This document shows positions 36,301-48,141 of a stretch of 64,000 bases of DNA, in pieces. Position 1 is the first letter of the stretch; every line of letters begins with the position of its first letter. Origin of the DNA: Pycnopodia helianthoides (Eukaryota; Echinodermata; Asteroidea; Forcipulatida; Asteriidae); the NCBI GenBank assembly GCA_032158295.1, contig CM063248.1, positions 19,989,273 to 20,053,272 on the forward strand, given 5' to 3'. Position numbers and translations under genes: made by a program. Below the pieces are notes generated by a model. The model was given only the letters and a program-made list of their open reading frames with translations. It ran no database searches and was not told the DNA's origin.

Positions 36301-38812
36301 AGTCACCTTCGGCAATCTTTGGCGATTCAAATTTCTCAACATGCTTTCATTGATTTCTAATCAACAGGGTGCACTTCAGTGAAATTATTTATGCAGGATT
36401 GCTTACTACCATTACCATCTTTATAACCAGTAAGCTTTCGGATAAAAGTTATACCATTTAGTGGGGGGGGGGTAATTAGCAAAGTATAACCCTACCTTTA
36501 AATATAAGTCTAAAGAAACTGCAATTGATGTTTCGTTCAGATCAAAAAGATTCGTTTGTTGGTTTACATCTACTATCTTAATTGTTCTCAGCATTGTGAC
36601 GACATTACCTGATCTCTTCTCCTTTCACCAGGTGTTCGAGCAAGACGGGCAGCTAGTGACAATGTTCGGATCAAGGGGTGAGGGAAACGGACAGTTCAAT
36701 GCCCCTACAGGTGTGGCGGTGGACCTCATCGGGAACATCATTGTAGCTGACTGGGGGAACAGCAGAATCCAGGTAATGTGACTGCAGACAATACCACATT
36801 TTTTTAAGACTCAAGGAATAGACTCTTCCCATGGAAATATGGCGTTTCGTGGCCGAGCGGTCAAGCGCACCGGACTCGAGCTCTGTTTTTTTCTGATCAG
36901 TAGAGTGTAGGTTTGAGTCGCGGTCTTGACACTTGTGTCCTTAAGCAAGACACTTAACCATTATGCTTCGTCCTTTGGATGGGATGTAAAGCCGTAGGTT
37001 CCTTGTGTTATATGTAACACACATAAAAGCTATATAAGAACCCAGTATTATTATTATGATGTAAATTGCACATCGTGAGTGCGCACTGACACTACTGGTG
37101 TGAAAAAGAGAGAACATCGCACTTTTTTTTGCATGGGGCTGACGGTGGCACGATGCATACGCGTTTGTGCGTCCATCAACTGCGCAGCTCTATAGCGTTT
37201 TCATTGAAGAGGCTAATTGATTCTGGGTTGGTTGATCAATGCAATCAGTCTTTCAGTATATATTGAAACGGAAAGGTTACATTTTTCAACCCAATCATGC
37301 AGCACTGGATCATGTGCAAACAGGGGGGTTGATTGGCTAAATTGCGACACCTCACTTTATGGAGCTCATATACATGTACAAATGATCCTAGCAGTGTTTT
37401 GTTACATATTCATACAATGAGTGTCTTGTGTTTAATCTGCTTGCTTCATTTCATATTGATTGTCTTTCTGAGTGAAGGTGAGAAGCAGTAGCACTCAGCA
37501 CGTGTTATATGTCCAAACGTTATGAGTTTACTCGCGTGTACCGACTGTACTAAATGCGGTCTGGTGCACTGATGCGGTCTGGTGCACCGATGCGTGATGG
37601 TGTGGGCGCTAGGCGGCGGAACAATAATTGTCTTGACATGCGGGTATTATGAACAAAAGTGACGCCATTAGTACGGAGTGCTTTTACAGGGCTCGAATTT
37701 TACACTGGACCGCTGGCCCGAGGCCAGTAATTTTAGCATCAGGCCAATAAACTCATGTCCGGACAAGTTTGCGCGGTCTTGTGTTTGTGTTCAAATGTTG
37801 ACTCTCAGTCTGTTAAACACAATTCTGTTGATTATCGAAGACTACTTACCCATAATATACAAATTCAGATAAATAATCTCTTAGTGCTTTTTCAAATTCA
37901 AACAGTTCAATTATTAACCTGTGTAGGCATTTTTTCTTCTCACTTCAATTCTGGTCTTGTACTCAAATTCCGGTCCAGTAAATATTTCGAGCTACGAGCC
38001 CTGCGATCTTGTGGGTTTTCCCCAAAAATTCTAGCCCTGTTTTATATGATATTGTTGCCCACGATTGTATGATTATAATCTTCAAACATGAATGCATTGA
38101 CTCAGTACTAAACAAGGTTATCAATGCTATCATGTACTAATGGAAATCAGCACTTACCTCCTTTTTGCTGAGTAGGTAAGCAACCATGTGTGTTCAGTTT
38201 TGTAATGTTGATCATATTATTATACTTAAAGGGGACTGTCGTCATGATCGTAGGAGGCCTGTGGCTGTCACATGGAACTGTGAACCCTCGCCCAGTTACT
38301 GCGCACCTGCGCGTGCTGGCCGTCACATCACAAAGGGCGCTGTCCTTATTATTATTGTGATGTGACGACCAGCGCGCACGCATGTGCAGTAAACTGGGTT
38401 TGAGTTTATAAGTCCCTTTAACAGCCACAGGCCTGCTATGATCATGACGACAGTACCCCTTTAAATGTGAAAACATAAACATCTTTTTTTTTTTCAATTG
38501 TGCCAGAAAATGTCTATTATTGCATGCAAAAACACCTTTAAATTTTAAAAGAACTGAAGTATTACATAATGACTTATTCGTGGATTTGATTTACAGAAAG
38601 TTATTAAGCCACTTCTCTTGTCCCCCCCTCTTTCGACCTCTCGATCTTCCCCTTTCAAGGTCTTTGATCATACGGGCTCCTTCCTCTCCTATGTCAACAC
38701 CACCGGGGATCCTCTCTACGGCCCCCAGGATCTGGCCATCACCAGCGACGGCCACGTGGCTGTGGCAGACTCCGGTAACCACTGTGTCAAGGTGTACAAG
38801 TACTTGCAGTAG
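32849..38812 (+). CDS. TRIM2: TRIM2/TRIM3-class RING/B-box/filamin/NHL protein, four coding exons
   Basis: Model: exons 32849-33349, 34382-35797, 36632-36772 and 38660-38812, all joined in phase 0 with GT-AG introns of about 1032, 834 and 1887 bp; 736 codons, close to the roughly 744 of vertebrate TRIM2 and TRIM3. Domain order seen: C3HC4 RING (Cys19 to Cys59), B-box 2 (about 110-141), coiled coil (about 150-310), filamin/immunoglobulin-like domain (about 320-415), basic Ser-rich linker, six NHL repeats (about 460-736) ending in KVYKYLQ. Family knowledge: TRIM-NHL proteins are E3 ubiquitin ligases, and TRIM2/3 act mainly in neurons, with NHL propellers binding protein or RNA. The start ATG lies in a strong context (CGCCATGG) and is followed at once by the RING. 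An acceptor-like site at 32793 suggests a non-coding upstream exon outside what I can recognise. No break is seen. TRIM2 versus TRIM3 cannot be decided, and an invertebrate single co-orthologue is likely. Confidence 0.95.
34382..35797 (+). CDS. TRIM2: TRIM2-like exon 2: coiled coil, filamin domain, NHL repeats 1-4
   Basis: Encodes residues 168-639, 472 codons with no stop. The acceptor is TTTAG just before 34382. The first third is heptad-rich Glu/Lys/Leu coiled coil. The filamin domain contains [12 protein letters not shown] and [11 protein letters not shown], both typical of TRIM2/3. The NPIEDDL motif opens the NHL region, where repeats read RFGIRGR-like and [13 protein letters not shown] blade signatures. 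The donor GTGAGT follows at 35798. If the intron is retained the frame runs on to a stop at about 36091 through a SINE. Confidence 0.95.
35940..36070 (-). repeat. SINE family A fragment in TRIM intron 2
   Basis: ATCTTGCTCAAGGACAC, GACTCGAACCCACACTCTGC and CTGCTCGGCCCTGACATGCC. It lies about 140 bp inside the intron and extends the open frame of exon 2 if the intron is retained. Confidence 0.72.
36280..36465. repeat. Dispersed repeat in TRIM intron 2, related to 59520-59690
   Basis: GATTCAAATTTCTCAA and CTACCATTACCATCTTTATAA, then AGTAAGCTTTCGGATAAA; the copy at 59520 has GATTCAAATTTTTCAA, CTACCATTACCATCTTTATT and GTAGGCTTTCTGATAAA. Confidence 0.6.
36632..36772 (+). CDS. TRIM2: TRIM2-like exon 3: NHL repeat 5
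   Basis: Forty-seven codons, starting [19 protein letters not shown] and ending WGNSRIQ before GTAATG. One NHL blade per exon, with the junction falling inside the propeller at the same place (before VF) as the next exon, a boundary pattern known for this family. Confidence 0.93.
36838..37060 (+). repeat. SINE family A in TRIM intron 3
   Basis: ATGGCGTTTCGTGGCCGAGC, GTAGGTTTGAGTCGCGGTC, CTTTGGATGGGATGTAAAG, tail AGCTATATAAGAACCCAGTA. It begins about 65 bp after the exon 3 donor. Confidence 0.75.
37071..37203. mobile_element. Repeat in TRIM intron 3, inverted copy at 39300-39450
   Basis: Contains TGCATGGGGCTGACGGTGGC and ACGCGTTTGTGCGTC. The reverse complement of 39329-39452 reads GCATGGGGCTGATGGTGGCG and ACGCGTTTGTGCGTC. 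A dispersed element of unknown type, next to a SINE copy. Confidence 0.7.
38226..38464. mobile_element. TTAA-flanked MITE family J, in intron 3 of the TRIM gene
   Basis: TTAA at 38226 and 38461. Ends AGGGGACTGTCGTCATGATC and GATCATGACGACAGTACCCC. Almost the whole element is an inverted repeat (GCCACAGGCCT, ACTGCGCA, GTGATGTGACG pair across a short centre), so it folds into one long hairpin about 190 bp before TRIM exon 4. Confidence 0.85.
38660..38812 (+). CDS. TRIM2: TRIM2-like exon 4: NHL repeat 6 and C-terminus
   Basis: Fifty codons plus TAG. Starts [14 protein letters not shown], contains [19 protein letters not shown], ends [10 protein letters not shown], which matches the C-terminal blade of TRIM2/3. 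The acceptor is CTTTCAAG at 38652-38659. Confidence 0.93.
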   Translation, partial: VFDHTGSFLSYVNTTGDPLYGPQDLAITSDGHVAVADSGNHCVKVYKYLQ

Positions 38813-39125
38813 AAGGTACGCCAGTGTCCCTATGTTCCATGCAGAGGGCTTTTGGATATGTTGTGTAACGGGACCGCGGCAAGAAGCGGGTCATGGCAGT
38901 ATTAAAAAAAAATGAGTTGGCTATGTCGTGAGTGACATCATAAGAAATACCCAACGACACCACTGAACGCCCAAACAAGTGGTGGCAACTTTTGTCCGTT
39001 AGAATTCTAATTTTAAAAAAGCGCATGGAAGTTTAGAGCAGCCTTTTAACGAGTAGAGAAAGATGTCTGTGTACAATTAGAAATACGGCATACTTTATGA
39101 GATGTCATGGCATGCCACTGTCTTC

Positions 39126-39555
39126 TTAAAGGGGCTGTGTCGTTATGATCAAAGAAGGCCAATGGCTGCACGTGGAATTATGAACTCTCATCTAGTCACT
39201 GCACACACGCACCCTCCCTTCGTATCATATCTATGGAGAGTGCACGCATGTGTGCTGTAACAGACCCTCCCCATGAAATATGTAAATTACATTCACGCAT
39301 GCGTACAGACGCTGCTGGTGGGCAAACGCCATAGAGTTGTGCACTAGGCAGACGCACAAACGCGTGTGCGTCACGCCACCATCAGCCCCATGCGAAAAGG
39401 CGCAATGTTCACTCATTTTGCCAACCAGTAGGGAGAGTGCGCACGCGCGATGTTCAATTTGCATAGTTCATGGGAAGGGTCTATTGGGTGATAGTATATA
39501 ATTCTATGTTCACCAACAGGACTGCTTTGATCATGAAGACACAGCTCCTGTAAGT
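39126..39555. mobile_element. MITE family J relative carrying a nested element, 3' of the TRIM gene
   Basis: Left end TTAAAGGGGCTGTGTCGTTA, right end TTTGATCATGAAGACACAGC, as in family J but longer. The extra interior (about 39300-39450) is an inverted copy of 37071-37203. Confidence 0.65.
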
Positions 39556-40608
39556 TACAAAGACACCACTCACTCCTGTTTAAGCAGGAATTGAAAGAGA
39601 ATAAAACGAAGGTGCTGAATGTGATAAAACATATTTCTACGGTAGACTGTTCTGCAACAGTTGATTTCCTTATGAACGATTCATCCATAGCCGGATGTGT
39701 TGTACACTGGCAGATCTCAGCTAAGAAATGAGATTGTCCGAAAAATCCTGCTTACTGAATTGGGTCATAAAATTTCAGCCATCATGCGCCTGTTTCGGTT
39801 TCGTTGTTTAAAAAAAAGTGAAAAAACTTAAGTAGACGGACTCTAACACCAGTACCATAGCCAACTCATTGTAGCATTGTAGTGAACAAAATAAACAACA
39901 CTCTTCTGGTAGAAAAAAAAACCCAATTTGAAATGAGCATTTTTCTGAGTGATTTTGAAGACATGCATTTTTAAGTGAAATCATACGGATAAAATTCATA
40001 CGCAAGACTTAACTGAACATTGCAACCATTAGGGCATTACGACTGTCGTTAATTTTGACAGACAAGACGATCAGAAATCTGTGCATGAGTAAAAATCACA
40101 ATCTGATTGGACGCGACCAATATACGAAATGGTTCACATCTGAACACGCTTTTGCTTTATGCATGGAATTATTATTTTTTTTATACTTTGTTAACGTTTT
40201 GCTGCATATATTGTGTTTGTAAAAAAATGTACATTCCTTTTGGAAATCTGTACAGTCAAAACAATGCTTGCTACAGTTTTTTTTTAACTTACTTTTGATC
40301 AAAAGAGTTGTGTATATTTATTTGTAATGTAAAACAAAGATGTAAAAATATTACTTTTGCATAAGTGTTAATAGAATGCCGAAAGTGATTTGATTTTTCT
40401 TCTCTTTTTGTTTTATAGAAATGAGTTTTACAATTTGTTTGGTTTCTCTTTTTGAGAAAAATAACTTGCAGTACTTTATTCTTTTCCCTGAATTACATAG
40501 ATTTCCGGCAAAATAGATGTGAAAGTTAACCACACAGAACATCACTTGCCTTTAAACTGTCTAGATTTATTCAAATAAGGAATTGATAACTTCTTGCATG
40601 TTTCGTTT

Positions 40609-40640
40609 TGTTGCTATTGTTGTTGTTGTTGTTGTTTTGT
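40609..40640 (+). repeat. (TTG)n microsatellite
   Basis: About seven TTG units with neighbouring T runs, in the flank 3' of the TRIM gene. Confidence 0.75.
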
Positions 40641-40844
40641 TTTTTCGTTTTGTTTCACAATCTTCCTGTTGGTTACACATCTGGTTTCCAGATAAAATTG
40701 TTTGTGCAAAGTTGCGTAATGAGTTTTTAAATCACACTGAGTGTAAAGCTGATACAAATAAGCCTACCATTATCCTTCAGAAAGCGATCGCATAAAAAAA
40801 TCTTCCCGTTTTCACTGAAAAAAGAAGAAGTTAATGGCCTGACG

Positions 40845-40880
40845 TTTCGACCCTGGCAGAGCCTTTCTCAAAGGTTAAAT
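40845..40880. repeat. Repeat end motif GGCCTGACGTTTCGACCCT
   Basis: GGCCTGACGTTTCGACCCTG then GCAGAGCCTTTCTCAAAGG; a near copy lies at 52850-52890. Motifs of this style occur near ends of Penelope-like retroelements in many animals, but the rest of such an element is not seen. Confidence 0.4.
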
Positions 40881-42262
40881 GAAATCAAAGTAATACACAA
40901 CAACAAAACTTAATGTCAACTTTCTTCTCCATACACTGGAGTATAATTTGTTTGACAGAATTTCATTTGTAAGTTTTCTAGAAATTGGTCCCTTATCATT
41001 GGCTGAGCGTGAAGAAAAAGTTTTATTAACTTCCAAACTCAACAGTTAATACGATTGTCCCCATTTTGTCCAGCTTGACCCAAGGGAAAAGTCTCCTCTG
41101 TGTACCCTTTTTAGCTGAAATTCTCACTAAGTGGCCATGTTTGTGTTGTTTCCTGCATTATACACCATTTTATATAATTACTGAATTTATCACCCCAAAA
41201 AGCAAAAAAGCCAAACTATCCTTTGAGCCTCAGTTTGGTTTGTATGGATGATGGGGGAAAACTCAAGATGGCTGCACTATGATGAAGGCCCCTATGGTTA
41301 GAAGTTCTTGTATAACTAACTCACAATTACACTCACAGTTACACTCACTTGCCTGCACCTCTAAACACTGCATGTGCATGTTATCTTTCATTGCTATAAT
41401 TTAGCGCTCTGTTGAGATATGTTTCTTTGCTAGTTTGATTACTTTTCTCATTCCAAAGCTTCGATGATACTGAGCCAAAGTAAAACATTATTGAAATACA
41501 AAAAGAAATTGTACCATACTTAAATGTGCCAAAGGCAGGCATGATGCCAACTTATGTCTGGAAAATCTTGTACATAGGTGTAAAAAAAAAAATAATAATA
41601 ATAGTTATGCAAAAATATTGTTCCATATTCATGAATGCTCAAATACTGCCGTGCCTTTCTTCTCAATTGACAAGAGTGCTATTATGTCATAGAAATAAAA
41701 CTTGGTATTCGTCTTGGGTGTGTGACAATTTTACTGCAATTACTCTGCTGGCTTATACTCTATAAACAAAAAAGGCTTCCATTTGCAAATAACAAGCTTG
41801 TTTCTCTATTTCCCTGTTTGGTCAGAGCCAAGGGAGAGGTGGGGAAAAATCACTCCCCAGTTTTTACACAGGGTGACATACTGAATGTTTTCTATTTCAT
41901 AGTTGCTTATTTGTTGTTGAAGCAACACAATTATTCAGTATTGTATTAAAAAGAAGAACCCCTTTTTTCACTCTCAAACAAATGTTGCTCTTAGTGGTTT
42001 CAGTATCACTGTCTCCATTCAGTGTCAGATTTCAAATCAGTTTCCCTGGTAATCACACTTAACTCCAATAACTGCACAATTTGCGGATAATGACTTTGAT
42101 CAAAAACGAAATGGGATAGTGTACAGAACCAGTAAAAAAAACCACCCACAAATGCTTACACAGCCTGTCTACCAATCTGCATGCCAAGTTGACCTCTGTG
42201 ACAAAATTTCTTGCGAACCCAGTACTATTTTAAACCAAAAACAGCGAGCAATTCGATGATCC

Positions 42263-42449
42263 GGGCCCAATTTCATAGAGCTGCTTTAAGCACAAAAAAG
42301 TAACTAAGCACAACAAAACTATGCTTACCAGAATAAGGTTACCAGCCGAACTACCATGTCACAAGTACAATTTGTGACTGGTGTCCTGCTCATTTCTGCT
42401 AATGTTAAGCAGTATTTTCTGCCGTTAAGCAGCTCTATGAAATTGGGCC
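42263..42449. mobile_element. Foldback MITE, GGGCCCAATTTCAT family, copy 2
   Basis: Begins GGGCCCAATTTCATAGAGCT and ends AGCTCTATGAAATTGGGCC, so the inverted repeats are longer and better kept than in the copy at 209-399. About 190 bp. Confidence 0.82.
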
Positions 42450-42949
42450 AAGGTTTGGAGTAGTGGCCATTTTGTGCTGGGTGACAAGATGCACTCGTAA
42501 AGAACTCAATGCTTTCTTTTAGAAGGCAAAGGGAAGTGGATATTGATGTATATACACTGTGTACAGCTAGAGCTCTCTGCATGAAACTACTAACAGGAAT
42601 GATGAGTCGAACCGGAATAAACTGGATTGAGCTGGTTGACACTGGCCGGCGCTGGATCTAAGTGGGCCCTGGTGCTGTCCTGTTTGCCTCTGTAATTCAT
42701 GCATGTTGTCATGGTAGCAAAAAACTGCAGGGAAGGGAACTAACAGCTATTGGTCCCATGTGAACACAAAATAAAATGAAAGACCCCAATATATATAAAA
42801 AATCCATGCAAATAATTAATTACAGCTAACATGTTAAAATGATGGCTCCGGTCATTCATACATTTGCTACTAATACTAACAGATCAATCATACCAGTCAC
42901 TACTAACCGTTCTTATTTTTAGATCCTAAAGTAACAGCAAGACCTTGCT

Positions 42950-43017
42950 CTCTAAAAAACTCCCAGGTTAGAATTGACCCAAATTCTGGGTCAATTGTGA
43001 CCCAGGAGTTTTTAGAG
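42950..43017. repeat. Foldback element (CTCTAAAAAACTCC / GGAGTTTTTAGAG)
   Basis: Outer arms at 42950-42963 and 43005-43017, inner arms GACCCA and TGGGTC around AATTC. Further CTGGGTCA and TTAGAG copies follow to 43136, so the whole may be a larger rearranged foldback. Confidence 0.55.
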
Positions 43018-43137
43018 TGGGGTGCCTGAGCCAATTCTGGGTCAGTGTGACCTGGAGTCCGGGTCAAAAGTTCAGATTTGTAACCAAGTTACAAGTCACA
43101 TGGACAACTCTGACCTGGAAGTTCTTAGAGTGTTCCA

Positions 43138-46100
43138 TATATTAAATGATACCTCAAGTAAGGCAAAAGTTCACAAGGCATAGTTCACAAGTATTTGATA
43201 AACATCATTTTCATACCATTCTCTATATGCACGTCTTTAAATACAATTCAAAAATTCTTGGGGATTCTGCAGTTTGTCTCAACATTTCTCAGGGGTTCCA
43301 CAAACAAAATGTTTATTACTTAGGGGGGAGGTAAATCAGTAGGATATATCAACTTTAAAATTTAAAAGTTTTTGCTCCTTACAGTACTCTTGGATAGGTT
43401 TCAGACGTGATAATTTTCTGGCTGATTCTTGAGTGTTTGAAGAAAAATGAACAAACGGGGCAATAGTCATTTAGTAGATGTTAAATTTGCATCCAGGATC
43501 AAGAACATTACTTGTGTTTTACCCACACACCAATGTGTTCAATTAAGCACTGTATGGGGCAACAGTCATCTAAAATAACTTCACTCATCACCAGCTTGTC
43601 TTCGCCCTAACTTGGTATAATTTACCAACTTCACTGTAAAAAGATAAAGATAAATATTCTCCCTCTTCACATCTTAATGAATGCATTCTTTAATAGGATT
43701 TACGGTTTGATATTGACAATTTGGATTGTCAATCAAAACAGAGTTGTAACCACATCCTCATCTTTGAAAGATGACAGGTTACAGTTGCAGTTATTCAGTT
43801 CCACGGTCATAGAAAGTCAGTTGGCTGGTTAAATTATTTGTGAACGCTGTCTTTAAAAAAAGTCATTAAAGCTGTCACACCTCTCAATTATTTCAATCAA
43901 ATCCATGATATGATCAAATCTTTGTCAACGCTTGTAATTTGTCAGTGGTCCTTAGTCTCCATAATAGCTAACAGCCATGTATAGTAATTACAAAGAAACA
44001 AGCAAGCACATTTTTCGAAAAACACATTTTCAAAGAATTCACAAAATTTTTATTTGCCCAGTCTATACTATTGATAACCGGATAACAAGAAAACAAACTC
44101 TGGAGTTTTGGGTTGCCATGACTTTCGACATTGCCCATTGTTATTGGTCAAACGAGCAGCAGCTGGGTCACCGGCTTAGCCAGCGTGTGACGGTACCTGT
44201 ATACTGCAAGCTACCTGTCGAACCTGCTAGCTAAGGAAACAAAACTGGTGTTCAACTATTTAGCGCGGACGATTGTAAATATTGGGGATAACGTATTTAT
44301 CAGGCAATACTGAAGTGTGGTTAAAGGCATTACATCTCTACTTGGAGGGAAGAGTGTTGAGCTTCCCATAAAACTAGTCAAAATACGGGAATTGTTTTAA
44401 AGTGAAAACTTCCCTTTCTGAAATGTGTAACCCTTACGAATTTAAACATTTGGATGTGAGCCCGCCCCCACCCCAGTGTATTTGTATATGGGGTGGTCGG
44501 CTGGCGCAGTGGTGTCTTTCCTCGCCTTCCACCTGGACCCTGGTTCGAATCCCGCCAGGGGCACTATGTAAATTGGACTTTCAGTCCCAATTCCTTCCAC
44601 ATCTAAAACTGAAACTTCCTTCCGTGTCTTCTCTCCATTGAGTGCTTGGTTAGTATAGTGATTAAGTTCGCTTTTCTGAGAGTCCTTGGCTTCACAACCA
44701 GAACTAATAAATACATGTGCCATTATATAGCTTAAAAGTGCGATGACCTGGGAGAGATCACACTGGGCTGTTTTTTGCTTCATATATTTTTTACCTGGCG
44801 GGTAAAAACAAAAGACAAAGGAAGCCTGAACTTTTGAAGGGTCAATTTGTTAAATCCTTGTAGGTAAGGCGAGTGAGGCGTATGTCTTCAAAAGCAGGCC
44901 ACATTCAATTTGTATGACATATCAGGACTCGATTTCACAAAGCCCAAGATTCATCCGAAGATGAGTTGTCAATATTACTGTAGTGATTTGTATTACAGAC
45001 TTTGCTTATAAGCAATTAAGATTGACACAAAGTTGAGATCAGTCTTAGCTCTTTGTAAAATCGGCTCCTGGTCCGGGGTGCGGTCCGCTTGCTTTTACCA
45101 AAACGGAAGCTGTTTACTGTATGCACGTTCGAATCAATTTGACGGATCAATCAATGTGCAGTATCTTTAATGAATATTCCTTGTGTTGGTCAATGTCTTG
45201 CCGTCTGCTCTTAAAAGTGACAATGTTTTCATTACTAAATACGGTCAGCAATTTGTAAACAATAACAATATATAACATAATGTACACTTTTCTACAAGCG
45301 TTTATGTTTTATTTGTTTATTTGTTTTATGAAGGTCTAGGTCAGTTAAGTTGTGTGTTAATTTTCGTCCAACTTATCAAAAGTTGGCTTACAGACGCTAA
45401 CACCTCCTCTTGATCGTTCTCTGAGTTTTGCAAACGTTGCGAACGCCTTTAGTGCCCGCATCAAACATTTGCATTGTTCGCCAAATGTCTATCCTGTTGG
45501 CAAGTCATTGCGTCACACAGGTCACAACTTGTCACTACTTCCAGCTCCATGGCTGGCATACGATTGTGTGTAATTTTACCTGAAAAGTACCCATTTCATC
45601 GTCGAAATCATTTGTTATGACAGAAAACTATAAGCCAAGAGAAGATCTCGAGTCTTTTCGAAAACGTATGGAAAAGCCAAGCTCAGTTATTAAACTTCTC
45701 TTGCATCAATCATCAAAAAAAAAATAGCTCATTGCAACTCCTGTGGGCTTCTTCTGGTCATCAGTGGAGCTAGTTAGTGTGAAGTGGGCGTGGCTTACAG
45801 TAGAATAACGTCACACATTACGAACAGGATATGAAGCATGGGCCTAGAACAAAGAGAAACGTCCATACCTTTTAAAACATTTTTCACATCTGATGTTATC
45901 GCTGTAAAATAAAATCTTTTACAGTCTTCATTCAGTGTGAGACAATTCATGAATAAATTAAAATATATATTAATGTGTTATGTGAAGTCGCTCAGAAAGA
46001 CTAAGGCTCCAGTGTGCTGTTCAATAAAGTATACTATTTCACAAACGACACCTGCAGTTGACTGTGTGTTTAGAGTACAGTAATGAAAATACTGCTAATA

Positions 46101-47009
46101 CAAAGTTGTAAAACATCAAGATTTCGAGGCTCGATTCTCTTGAAACAAATAAACCAAACTATGGATTGCTCACAAAGGTGAGCAGTAAGAAGGTATACAA
46201 GCCAACCACACGCCTTCGCCAGGCATGAAACTGCAAGCCAGACATTGCTTTCCCAACAACTCATACTAAGTTGTCCCATCAGGTTGGTGATTAGCGGTCG
46301 TTCGTAGGACTACTTCAGTCACCGACCCTCATAAACTTCTGCAGCATTGAAACATTCTAAATTATACCTTCTTATTGGATGATGTGCTTTTAATGACCAA
46401 ACATGACTAGTTGAAACACAGCGTATGTCTTGTGTTTGTACAAAAAAAAAAGTTGCCTTTGCTATGAAAGCAAGTCAAGTGCAATATTTAGCAGGTTGTG
46501 ATACTTTGGCATGCAGTTTTTGCAGTTGTAGTTTTATGAAAATGAACAGTGTAAATGTACAGTACTGCAGATGTGTAATAAGATGCAAATTGTTAACTAT
46601 AGTAATTATGAATTAAAGTAGTTGGTCCCATTAAAGGTATCAGTAATTGGGAAAAAAGTGGGATTGTTATAAGATTTTGAAGTTGGATTATTTTAAAACA
46701 TGTCACAGCATTGATGATGGCCAAATTGTGACTGAATGACACAAGGAGTATTGCAATTTGAAATGCGCTCAACTTGGACAACAATAAGTGAGCTTGATGC
46801 CGAAATGCCAATGGATTAACCTTGTCAAGAAGTTGAGACGTAACGTAAAATGTGTACAACTTACTGGTGGATTGTAATGAATGCACTCTCCTTCAAATGT
46901 ACCATCCTCAATGCTGTAGCTGTAACATTTTTGTTTGAGTCTGAGGCCAAAAGTATGTTGGATCATATTTGCCAATTTCTAGAGAACTTGTGTTGCTTAC
47001 AGCATTGTA
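43138..47009. other. No gene seen (apart from the SINE at 44490-44710)
   Basis: Intergenic AT-rich sequence. A somewhat GC-richer part (about 44100-44240) has a short open frame without recognisable domains; I do not call it a gene. Confidence 0.4.
44490..44710 (+). repeat. tRNA-like SINE family D with tail
   Basis: GGCTGGCGCAGTGGTGTCTT, then B box CCTGGTTCGAATCCCGCC; followed by TTAGTATAGTGATTAAG and GTCCTTGGCTTCACAACCAG, a tail also present in reverse at 30065-30120. Confidence 0.65.
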
Positions 47010-47330
47010 GTGACATAGTATTACATTATATCGCTGTACTATTGCATTAAATCGCTGTACATTTGCATTTTAAAGCAGTATTTTATTGCGTTGGTGTATT
47101 TTATTGCTATGGTATAGCGTTAAACTGCAATAAAATTTGCCGATATAACACAATAGTACGGTGATATAACACAATAGTATGGCATGGCGCCATAATGCAT
47201 AAAATACAGCGATGTATCACCTTAAAATATGGCGATTAACTCAATAGTTACAACAATATATGACGCAATAGTATGGCGATTAACACAATATTAGGGTGAT
47301 ATATCGCAATACAATGGCACTAAGGCTGTA
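47010..47330. repeat. Short-period repeat region with opposed halves
   Basis: Left half repeats TCGCTGTACTATTGCATTAAA-like units; right half repeats their reverse complement, AACACAATAGTATGGCGAT-like units, at least six times. The two halves face each other around about 47110-47130. Confidence 0.65.
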
Positions 47331-48104
47331 AAAAAAAAAAGAGTTTTCCAGGAACTGGCGAAATGAGCCACAGTAGAAATGAGATTAATAGCCTTGGACC
47401 TTTTTTTATGCAACTCGATTAAAAAAAACAATGTTTTGTTGTCATTGTGTAGTCAGGGAGTCGTGTACATAATTGCTGTTGAGTGTCAATGTCATGAGAG
47501 CTCTTCACAGAATTGTGATTATTTTAAACTAGGCACTCATAACGTAACAACTCATAACTGTAGGCACTCATAACTCCTGTCGAATTTAACATTGACTGTA
47601 GCCCCCAACCCGCCCATTCATTTGTATTATGTTGCATGCGTTCTGATAGACGCATCATTCTATGCAATATCGATGACGATTATACCGTTTGTGATTATAA
47701 AGTGACAAGTTTTATTAACAGAAAACAATAATTACGTACTGTTGGTGAACTGTGAAGATTTAAAGCGTATGTGTCAGGTCAATTAAAAAGCATCTAAAAT
47801 GTTGTAAATTGTTTCATTGAGAGTAGGTTAATGTTTTCTTGTGCTGTTTTTGTAGCAAAAGTCCTCTGTACATTATTGACCCAATCCACCTGGCGTCATC
47901 ACCAGAATACTCTTGCTGAAGTCAGTTTACCCGTGCGATTGTGAGGTAGTGCGCATTTTAGGCGAGGCACGCGCGTGCACATTCAACATGTGACGGGGTC
48001 TGTACTTTAGAATTGAGAATTGTGTTAAATTCCTCTAACAGCTAGTCGGTGGCGAACCAGCCATTTTTATTTGAGGAACAAGAAGGGGGACAAGGGTTCT
48101 GAGT

Positions 48105-48141
48105 GGGGAGGGGGAGGGGGAGGGGGAGGGAGGGAGGGGGG
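48105..48141 (+). other. G-quadruplex-prone G-run tract
   Basis: Seven runs of three to six G split by single A: GGGG A GGGGG A GGGGG A GGGGG A GGG A GGG A GGGGGG. By rule this can fold into G-quadruplexes on the + strand. Confidence 0.8.

Larger units (their letters stand above)
38813..42262 (+). other. 3' flank and possible 3' UTR of the TRIM gene
   Basis: After the TAG there is no coding text. TRIM2/3 mRNAs often have long 3' UTRs, but the end cannot be set here; AATAAA occurs at several places (about 39890, 41694). It holds a MITE (39126-39555), a TTG microsatellite and AT-rich sequence. Confidence 0.4.

Noticed and set aside
44100..44240. Small gene with an 85-codon frame
   Set aside because: No recognisable domain, no splice or poly(A) context; length can arise by chance.
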